This document shows, one piece after another, positions 35,996 to 44,600 of a stretch of DNA of 46,642 nucleotides; the stretch's first letter is position 1; every line of letters begins with the position of its first letter. A model generated the notes under the pieces. The model saw only the letters and a list, made by a program, of their open reading frames with translations, was not told the origin of the DNA and searched no databases. A program made the translations under genes and the position numbers. Origin of the DNA: an uncultured Clostridia bacterium (GTDB taxonomy: Bacteria; Bacillota; Clostridia; TANB77; CAG-508); NCBI GenBank assembly GCA_947627485.1, contig CANQWF010000004.1:1-46642 (forward strand), read 5' to 3'.

Positions 35996-38478
35996 ATGGC
36001 ATTAAAATTTAACGAAGAGGCTATTAGAACTCAATTTAAAACAAATATTACTAATAGTAAAAATTATTTAAATTCAGCAAGTCAGGATTTATTAATGGAT
36101 GTGCCAGAAGATTTTTATTATTATATTCAATTAAAAAATAATATTCCAAACAAATTAAATGAAATAATAAATAATGTAAATAGTATTGAAAAGAAAATAG
36201 AAGAACAAATTAGTGCATTTGAAAATGTAGAAAAAAAGAATAAAGAAGTAACAGATAATTTATCTACATTTACGGTATCATCTACTATTGAAAGTATCAG
36301 TTATTCAACGTTTGCTGCTCTACCTACTTCTAGTCCTACAAAACCTCCTAAAACCAGTAAATCTACATCTGTTGCTCCACCTGCTCCTGGACCTTCACCT
36401 ACTCCTATGGATTCTGACGAAGCTCGAAAGGTTGCAAAAAAATGGGATGATAGGCTTAAAACTGCTGATGCCACAGCAACGGAAATTTTGTCTTTACCTT
36501 TTGAATTACTCGGAGATGTTTTTACTGACGGTCCTTCTTTATTGACGTATACGATTCGGCGACTTTGGAAGTGTGCTTGTTGATGCATTTGGTAGATTTC
36601 TAAAAGATAATGGAGCTGAGAAAGCTGGAGACTATATAATTGATGGTGGTTATAAATTTCAAAATACGACTACCGATACTGCAAATAGTATAGCCGATTA
36701 TAGTATATTTAGGAAAGTTACGGCTTCTATAATTGATTGGAATGAGATTGATAAGAATGCAAATCCACTTTTTGCGCCAGGTGGTGCGGGTTACGATTTG
36801 CTTTATATTACTGGTGGATTTTTTGTGGGAAGTTATGGATCGAAGATTTTATCTTCATTAAAAAAAGGAGTGTCAATTTTAAAAGAAGATACCATAAAAA
36901 AAGTAAAAAAGTATTTAGAAAAAATGCAAGATGCTCTTCGCAAAGGCAAGAGTAACACATATAATCATTGGTGGGAAAAATTAAAGGATGAGATTGGTGA
37001 TAAAGTTGATGAAATGCCACCAAAACTAACAAAAAAATCTCCGACAAAGGATAGCCATCCGAGTAGTAACCAAGGTATAGCAGAAAGTAAAAATAAGGCA
37101 AATGGTGTAGAGAAAAAAAATCAAGATATAGTGGATAAATTTAAAGATAATGTAGATAATGCAAATACAACTAAAAAAACAAATGAAAAAAATAAAACTG
37201 CAAATAAATCAAATAAAAATAATAAGGCGAAAACAACAGGAAAGAAAAAAACAGATAATACAAAGGGAAAGAAAAAGACAGACAGTACAAAAGGAAAGAA
37301 AAAGACGACGGACAGTACAAAGGGAAAGAAAAAGACAGACAGTACAAAGGGAAAGAAAAAGACAGACAGTACAAAGGAAAAGAAAAAGACAGACAATACA
37401 AAGGGAAAGAAAAAGACAGACAATACAAAGGGAAAGAAAAAGACAGAAAATACAAAGGGAAAGAAAAAGACAGATAATACAAAGGGAAAGAAAAAGACAG
37501 ATAATACAACGAAAAAAAATAAGAAAGCAAAAGATGTAGAGAAAAAAAATCAAGATATAGTAAATAAATTTAAAGATAACGTAGATAATGCAAATACAAC
37601 TGAAAAATTAAACGAAATGAAAAATAAGAAGAACAAAATAAAAACAACAAATAATTTAAAAAAGAGTATAGCAGAACAAACAAGATACAAATTAAATCTT
37701 GTAAAAGATATACTTGCTGATAAAATAGGAAAAAAAGTAAAATGTGATAATATAATAAAAGAATTAAAAGAGTCGAAAAAGAATTTAAGTAATGCAGATA
37801 AAAAAATAGTTGATAACAAAATAAAGTGGTTAGAGAAATGGAAAAATAAAGCAGGCAATATATATGTAAATATAGATAAAGATGGTTATATTAAACCTCT
37901 TAATAAAAATGGACATTGCGATTGGCAATTATTAGCTCCTAATAATGGAGCTGTTGAGGGTTCTAGAGTTCGTGTCAATTCTTTGGGTGATGGTATTAAT
38001 GTTGTAGATAGAAGTGGTAGAGATACAGGTTGCTTTTTCCGGAGATCCTTCCGATCCCTTTGAAATGAGAGGCCTTTCTGAAGCAGGTGGTATTGCTATT
38101 AAAAGTGATGTAAGCAATTGTACTACAGAAGCTGTGAACAGTGCATATTCTAAGCTGAATGCGACTGATAAAGTAAAAGTTTTAAATAGTTTAGTTGAAA
38201 GGAGTTCTATAACTGATAAGGAATTGTCGGAGTTGTTTGGCAAAGAGATTTCTAAGAATGATCTACTTAAAGATATTGTTAAATGGGATGGAGCAGAAGG
38301 ACCAACCAAGGAGATTATAGCTAAAGAACTTGCTAATAAATATAACAAATTACATATGTTCTTTGAAAAGTCAATTACTGCAGAAACTATCAATAGTCCT
38401 GGGGGTGCAACGGAGTTTAAATCTCCATTGCCTAAATATGTGCTAAGAGATATACTACATGTGATTAAAGATATATAA
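35996..38478 (+). CDS. Type VII secreted modular toxin 1 (two CGG +1 shifts)
   Basis: About 826 residues in three segments. Residues 1-90 are a helical targeting domain (MALKFNEEAIRTQFKTNI... DFYYYIQLKNNIP) clearly related to the start of toxin 2 (39535). Then come a Pro/Ser-rich linker (PTSSPTKPPKTSKS) and a pretoxin region with Gly-rich membrane-like stretches (YDLLYITGGFFVGSYG), a Lys-rich tandem repeat (KGKKKTDST x10), and a C-terminal domain with NKNGHCDWQLLAPNNGA and VNVVDRSG-like residues. Shift 1, CGG 36557-36559, restores TYTIGDFGSVLVDAFGRFL; shift 2, CGG 38040-38042, restores GCFFGDPSDPFEMRGLSEAGG inside the toxin domain. I do not recognise the toxin family. The next gene looks like its immunity protein. 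Confidence 0.75.
37236..37508 (+). repeat. 27-bp tandem repeat inside toxin 1
   Basis: Ten units of 27 bases (one of 30) encoding KGKKKTDST or close variants, with only a few base changes between units. The total, 273 bases, equals ten 27-base units plus one codon. It forms a strongly basic spacer between the pretoxin and toxin parts and is a likely site of length variation. Confidence 0.9.
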
Positions 38479-38532
38479 TAAATTAGACATATTTGTTATA
38501 ATATTTAATGTAATTTGGAAAGGAGAATTTAT

Positions 38533-38866
38533 ATGGATTCAGATAAGTTTAAAAATAAAAAAGAGTCTAATAGAATTTTAATTACAAAAGAGCAAATGTT
38601 AGAAATTATAAAAAAAGAAAATTTGGAAAGTTGTGGATTTTCGGTACGGTTTCGATTTGAATGACAAAGGTTTTGGAGAGAATCGTTTTGACATTGGAAA
38701 GTGTGATGAGGGTGTTTGTGTTGCTCAAACTTTGGAAAGAGGAATAATAGGATATGAGGTTTTCTTTGAGAGAGAGGAAGAAGCATATGATTTCGTAATA
38801 AAACGAATGAGAAGTATGAAAAAGACTATGAAAGAATATAATTTGGATTATGATTATGAGAGATAG
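38533..38866 (+). CDS. Putative immunity protein for toxin 1 (one CGG +1 shift)
   Basis: 110 residues joined, start ATG 38533 with AAAGGAG before it. Acidic and without a signal peptide. Zero frame ends soon after CGG 38647-38649 (TCG GTA CGG TTT). Skipping C38647 gives ESCGFSVGFDLNDKGFGENRF and then CVAQTLERGIIGYEVFFERE, EEAYDFVIKRM. The layout (a cysteine-glycine turn, then a beta strand with YEVFF and a helix EEAYDF) recalls small Imm-type proteins such as Imm59, but this is a resemblance only. The nearby first CGG (38642-38644) is out of frame and does not count. Its place directly after a toxin C-terminus is the main argument. Confidence 0.65.
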
Positions 38867-38936
38867 TATTATATTAAATAATAAATGAATTGTAGTGAAA
38901 AGATTGATATTATAAAATTTTGCGAAGGAGATTAAT

Positions 38937-39488
38937 ATGGAAAATTTAGAATACAAGGAAGTAATATCCGAATTAACAAACAAATTTGAAAAATCTGTTC
39001 CTAAAGAAGAGCAAGAGTTAGTAATAGAATTTGAAAAATTTTTATATTCTGGAGTAAAAAGTTTAGAACAAAGTGATTCAAAGTTTATAAATAAAGATAA
39101 AAATTCTATAATAGATGTTTTAAATCAAGTAGCAAATAGGTTGATAAGTTATGATTTAGATACAAAGAAACAACAGTTATTATATGATAGTAGTTATGGT
39201 GAAATTAAAAAATCATCTAATAATATTTTTAATATGGCAATAGATAAATTAGAGCAAAAATCAGTAAATATAGATTTTGATATTTTAGAAGAAATAACAA
39301 AGTTGGAAGACCTGCTAAATTCAGTAGAAAGTTATAATAAACAACAAGCTGAAATGTTAGTTTCAGAAGCAATATTAGATTTGAATTATATAAATAATCC
39401 AAGTGAAAGTGCTATGAGTTTAAGATTATCACATATAAAAAGAGCATTAGATGCAGAAGAAGAAAAGCATATAGACGAAGAAAGATAA
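38937..39488 (+). CDS. All-helical protein of unknown function in the type VII locus
   Basis: 183 residues after GAAGGAG. Predicted helical throughout and acidic (for example KEEQELVIEFEKFLYSGVKS, DILEEITKLEDLLNSVESYN), no membrane segment, no cysteines. It sits between the immunity gene of toxin 1 and toxin 2. It might be a cytosolic chaperone or immunity factor for toxin 2, since no other candidate lies after toxin 2. I recognise no family. Confidence 0.6.
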   Translation: MENLEYKEVISELTNKFEKSVPKEEQELVIEFEKFLYSGVKSLEQSDSKFINKDKNSIIDVLNQVANRLISYDLDTKKQQLLYDSSYGEIKKSSNNIFNMAIDKLEQKSVNIDFDILEEITKLEDLLNSVESYNKQQAEMLVSEAILDLNYINNPSESAMSLRLSHIKRALDAEEEKHIDEER

Positions 39489-39534
39489 TTTTATAAAAGA
39501 TTTTTAATAAATATTATAAGATAAGGAGAAAATA

Positions 39535-41607
39535 ATGCCATTAAAATTTAACGAGAGAGCTGTAAAAAATGAAGTAAAACCAAATATCAATAGTAGTAAA
39601 ACAAATCTAAATTCAGCAAATCAAGACTTGAATTTAATGAATATACCCACAGATTTTTATTATTATACAAAACTAAAAACAACAATTCCAAGTAACCTAC
39701 AAACTATAATAAAAAATGTAAATAAAATTAACAAAGATATAAACGAGACAATTGAAAGAATTGAAAAAGCTGAAAGAGATAATAAAAGTGTAACAGAAAA
39801 AAAATTAAAAACAACTGAAACAGCAAAAAAAGATAAAAAGAAGAAAGAAAAATCAGATAAAGACAAAAAGAAAAAAGGAAACGGAAAGAAAAAAGGAACA
39901 GCAAAAAAAGATAAAAAGAAAAAAGTACCAGCGAAAGCACCAAAAGGAACAACAGAAAAGAAATGGGATCCTAATTGGCTTAATTATAATGGTTCTAATC
40001 CTAATGACAGAAAAGTTAATATATTTGATTATAATAGCACTATGGATGATATTAAGAAAAATGCTGGAAAAGAAAATGAGTGTTATGTACCAGTAAAAGA
40101 TAAAAATGGTAAAGTTAAAATTTATAAAATAAAATGTTCGACGACTAATGGTTTAGGAAGTTTTATAGATGGTATGAGACGTTCCCCAGAAGATATGATT
40201 GATATGTTACCTATGTTGATTTCTGCTGGTGCTGCTACTATTGAAGTCTGCACTAAAAAAACATATAAAGATTTGACTTCGATTGGAAATCCTTTAGTGT
40301 ACAATAAAGAACCTATTACTATTTCTAACCCTGTGTCTAAGACTTTAGATAAATTTGTAAATATAGATTTAACTGGTGATATTAGGTATTCAAATGTAGA
40401 ATTTCCAAAAAATTATATGGATGAAATGTATCGTAAGGCAGAAGAAGGAGCATACGATTTTTGGAAATGGGAAGGTACAGGATGTAAGTTAGCTAATCTT
40501 GCTGGAAGTGTTGTTGGTGATTTGATTATGAGCATAGGTATGGGAGAAGCAGCAAAAGAAATAGCAGAAAAAGCATCAAAATTAGCAAAAAAATCAGCAA
40601 AAAAAGTAACAGAAAAGGTAACAAAGAAAGCAGGAAAGAAGGTTGCAAAAGGAGCAGCAAAAAAAGCAACAGAAAAGGTAACAAAGAAAGGGACAAAGAA
40701 AGTTGCAGGAAAAGTAGCAAAGAAAAATAAAGCAAAAGCAGTAGAGAAATCAAATGCAGAAGTAACAAAAGAATTAAAAAATAAAGTAGACAATGCAAAC
40801 ACAACAAAAAAAACAAAAGGAAAAACTACAACTGCAAATAAATCAAATAAAAGAAATAAGGCGAAAACAACTAAAAAGGCTACTGGAACAAAAGTAGAAA
40901 CAGGAAAAATAAATAAGAAAACTTTAAATAATATTAATATTGCAAAAAATAAATTTAAACAAGCAACATATCTTGAACCTTATATATCGCTTGAGGAACT
41001 AAATAAATCATTTGATAATATTATAGTTTTTAAAAATAAAAAACAGTTAAGAAAACTATTGGAAGCAAATGGTGACTATGGTGGCAATGTTGAAGATGCT
41101 ATTAAGCATGCGTATGCTTTTCATTGCCCATGGTCAGGTCGCACTTATATTCCTAGTAATGCTGAACCAGATGTTATTATCCATGAAGTGTGCCATTCTT
41201 TGGGAACTGTTTATGATCCTAGTAATCAATTTATAGGTATAAATGAAGCTATGACGGAACTTTTTGCTAAAAGTATAGCGGGAGATGCTGCATGTTTTCA
41301 AAGTGGTTATGCCGAACTCATTGAACCAATGCAAGATATATTGAACGAGTTAACTGACTTAGGTTATAATTGGATTGGAGATAAGACTTATTTTAGTTTA
41401 AATGATAAAAAATTACTTTTTAATACTATTGATAATATTTGTGCGAAAGAAGGACAATTTAATTTTAGTTCGAGTCTTGGTAACTTGATGAATAAATATG
41501 TTTCTTATACTGCTAGTGCTTCTGAAAGAAATGATGCTCTCTTTGCCATTTATGCTCATGTTAATTGGTTTAAAAGTATTTGTAGTGGACTTGAAATTAT
41601 AAAATAA
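39535..41607 (+). CDS. Type VII secreted modular toxin 2 with zincin (HExxH) domain
   Basis: 690 residues. The N-terminal targeting domain (MPLKFNERAVKNEVKPNI... DFYYYTKLKTTIP) is homologous to that of toxin 1. A Lys-rich stretch (KKDKKKKEKSDKDKKKK), a pretoxin middle, a second Lys/Ala repeat zone (KKVTEKVTKKAGKK) and a linker shared with toxin 1 (VDNANTTKKT...TANKSNK) follow. The C-terminal domain holds DVIIHEVCHSLG, a HExxH zinc site, and about 20 residues later GINEAMTELFAKS, supplying the third ligand Glu, which is a gluzincin-like arrangement. It would be a secreted zinc metalloprotease toxin. The start is supported by AAGGAGAAAATA before the ATG. No in-frame CGG in this gene. Confidence 0.78.
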   Translation: MPLKFNERAVKNEVKPNINSSKTNLNSANQDLNLMNIPTDFYYYTKLKTTIPSNLQTIIKNVNKINKDINETIERIEKAERDNKSVTEKKLKTTETAKKDKKKKEKSDKDKKKKGNGKKKGTAKKDKKKKVPAKAPKGTTEKKWDPNWLNYNGSNPNDRKVNIFDYNSTMDDIKKNAGKENECYVPVKDKNGKVKIYKIKCSTTNGLGSFIDGMRRSPEDMIDMLPMLISAGAATIEVCTKKTYKDLTSIGNPLVYNKEPITISNPVSKTLDKFVNIDLTGDIRYSNVEFPKNYMDEMYRKAEEGAYDFWKWEGTGCKLANLAGSVVGDLIMSIGMGEAAKEIAEKASKLAKKSAKKVTEKVTKKAGKKVAKGAAKKATEKVTKKGTKKVAGKVAKKNKAKAVEKSNAEVTKELKNKVDNANTTKKTKGKTTTANKSNKRNKAKTTKKATGTKVETGKINKKTLNNINIAKNKFKQATYLEPYISLEELNKSFDNIIVFKNKKQLRKLLEANGDYGGNVEDAIKHAYAFHCPWSGRTYIPSNAEPDVIIHEVCHSLGTVYDPSNQFIGINEAMTELFAKSIAGDAACFQSGYAELIEPMQDILNELTDLGYNWIGDKTYFSLNDKKLLFNTIDNICAKEGQFNFSSSLGNLMNKYVSYTASASERNDALFAIYAHVNWFKSICSGLEIIK

Positions 41608-41668
41608 AGTGATGAGATAAATAAACAATAAATTTAATAATTACACCAGATAAAGGAGAATGATAGGT

Positions 41669-44600
41669 TTGCTAGTAAGATTAATTGGAAAAAATTCTAT
41701 GCATAAAGTTGTGTTGCCACAAGTTGCAGTTGGAAATTACTGGATTAGCAATAAAGATGGCGAAAATGATAAAAAGCTATTTAACATAGAGGGAAAAGAT
41801 AATAGCTGGCAAGTTGTAAGTAATGATTATGTAAAAATAATTAATTCTAAATGCATAAAGTTAAATAGAGATAATATAGAAATAGAACAATCTAACGATT
41901 GTATAGTAAATAAAATCATTCTAAAACAATATAGTATGCATTTTATATACTTAGAAAATTATCAAGAGCTATACATCTTGTATTGTTCTCCATTTTATGA
42001 AAATGATTTCGTACACCTTGATATGAAAAACATTAAAGAAATTTCAATAGGAAGTGGTATACAAAATCATATTGTATATCATAATATTCTAATAGAAAAT
42101 AAACATGCACGAATATTTTTTAGCAATAATAGATGGATGATAGAAAGTTTTAATACTAAATTTGGAACTTTTGTTAATGATGAACTTATTACAGGCGCAA
42201 GAATATTATCTAATGGGGATGTAATTTTTATATTAGGACTGAAAATTGTTATAATGGGTAATACAATTTTTATGAATAATCCATTAGAAAAAGTCCAGTT
42301 TGATCCAATTAAATTAGTTACTATTAAAACACAAATAGATACTCCAAAATTAGACTTACCAGAAATTAATGATATAAATATATATAGCGAAGATGACTAT
42401 TTTGCAAGAGCACCTAGAATAACTAATTTAATAGAATGTGAAAAAGTTAATATAGATGCACCACCTGCAATACAAAGTAAAGAAGAGATGCCATTAATAC
42501 TTGTCCTTGGATCTATGTTATCTATGGGTGCAATGATGATGATTTCTGTTACTAGGTCATTAGATGGATTAATAAGTGGAAATGGAAATACCAAAGAAAC
42601 TATATTTTCGCTTATTATGTCTGTTATAATGTTAATTAGTATGACACTTTTTCCAATGTTAAGTGTTAAATATGAAAGAAAGCAAAAAGTAAGATATGAG
42701 GAAAAACGTCAAAAACGATATAAAGATTATATAAATTCCAAAAGTAAATTAATAGATAAAATTATGAATAAACAACGCAACATATTAATTGAGAATTATG
42801 TACCTGCAGAGAAATGTGTGGATATTATTCTAAATAAAAATTCTCGTTTATGGGAAAGGAAAATAGAAGATCATGATTTTTTGGAAATTCGATTAGGAAT
42901 AGGAGACGTTCCACTAAAAATCGATATTCAATACCCAGAAGAAAAGTTTGTAATGGAAGATGACAATCTAGTTGAAATTTTAAATACTATTGCAAATAAA
43001 TCTAAAATTTTAAAAGATGCACCGATAGTAGTTCCGTTAATAGAAAAAAATATTTCTGCTATAATTACTCATAATGATGAACAATGTCATAATTTTTTGC
43101 AAAATATAATTATACAATTAATTACATTTCAAAGCTATAAAGACTTAAAAATAGTATTTTTAGTTAAAGAAGATAAGCAAAAAAAATGGGATTATTTAAA
43201 GATGTTGCCTCATATTTGGGATGATGCAGAACAAATTCGTTTCTTTGCAGATGATTATAATGACATGCAAGAAATATCAAAATATTTAGAAGAAGAATTT
43301 CAAAATAGAGTACAATACGAAAAAGAAGTAGATTATAAATCATTTATGCCATATTACCTAATTATTACAGATGATTATAAAAAAGCAAAAAATTTAAAAA
43401 TCGTTACAGAAATATTAAAATCAAAAACAAATTTAGGTTTTAGTATATTATGTATTAGTGACAATTTAATGCAGTTACCAGATGAATGTAAAACATTTAT
43501 TAGTATAGAAAACGGATCAGGTATTGTATTTGAAAGTGAATTGTCTTCTACTAATCAAAGAAAATTTACTTTTGATACAACACAAACATTTTTCTTTGAT
43601 AAAATAATAAGAACAATTGCAAATATTCCAATTAGAAACACATCAGCAGATAAAATGCTTCTGCCAAATACATATACTTTTTTGGAAATGTATGATGTGG
43701 GTAGTATAGACCAATTAAACATATTAGAAAGATGGAGAAAAAATGATTCAACTCTATCTCTGCAAGCACCATTAGGAATTGACAACTCAGGAATGCCTAT
43801 AGTATTAGATATACACGAAAAATTCCATGGGCCACATGGTTTGATTGCAGGTAGTACAGGTTCAGGTAAAAGTGAATTTATTATTACATATATTTTATCA
43901 CTAGCAATAAATTATCATCCAGATGATGTTAGTTTTTTACTAATAGATTATAAAGGTGGGGGCCTAGCAGGAGCATTTAAGAAAAGAGAAGCGGTATTAC
44001 CACATTTAGTAGGAACGATTACAAATATAGATACAGCACAGCTTCAAAGGTCTTTAGCATCTATTCAAAGTGAACTTAGAAGAAGACAAATTATTTTTAA
44101 TGAGGCTAGAAATGTTACAGACGAAAGTACAATAGATATTTACAAATATCAAAAATTATATCATGAAGGTGTAGTTAGTGTGCCTATTCCACATTTGTTA
44201 ATTATATGTGATGAATTTGCTGAACTAAAACAACAACAAGAAGAGTTTATGGATGAATTAATTAGTGTTGCGAGAATAGGGCGTAGTTTAGGTGTACATT
44301 TAATTTTAGCAACACAAAAGCCAGCAGGAATTGTTAATGAGCAAATTAGAAGTAACAGTAAATTTGCAATATGTTTAAAGGTACAAGATAGGTCAGACAG
44401 TAATGACGTTATAAAAAAACCAGATGCTGCAAATTTAAAACAAGCAGGTCAATTTTATCTACAGGTTGGAAATGACGAGTATTTTGTTTTAGGACAGTCT
44501 GCATGGGCAGGAGCTCCATATTTTCCATCTAATTTTACAAAAAAGAAAGTAGATAATTCTGTAGAATTTATTAGTAATATAGGTATGGCTATAAAAAAGG

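Noticed and set aside
37236..37508. Tandem repeat as a CRISPR array
   Set aside because: Units are contiguous 27-base coding repeats without spacers and lie in one open frame.
37121..37553. Minus-strand and alternate-frame ORFs in the KGKKKTDST repeat
   Set aside because: Pure consequences of the 27-base repeat; low-complexity Phe/Ser/Leu or Lys/Arg/Gln peptides without start signals.
38642..38644. First CGG in the immunity gene as the shift site
   Set aside because: It is out of frame (TCG GTA). Removing its C would give FWYGFDL, which also restores the frame, but the in-frame CGG five bases later obeys the same rule as all other sites.
10754..38649. The 17 CGG breaks as sequencing or assembly errors
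   Set aside because: Random or motif-driven errors would also strike GG outside glycine codons (Trp TGG, or a G ending one codon and a G starting the next), intergenic DNA and tRNA genes. Here every extra C sits exactly in front of an in-frame GGN glycine codon, and large genes without sites (adhesin, essC, murE) are clean. Raw reads remain the decisive test.
10754..38649. CGG reassigned to another single amino acid without a shift
   Set aside because: Reading CGG as any residue in the zero frame leaves the following sequence out of frame in every case. Only dropping one base restores the proteins.
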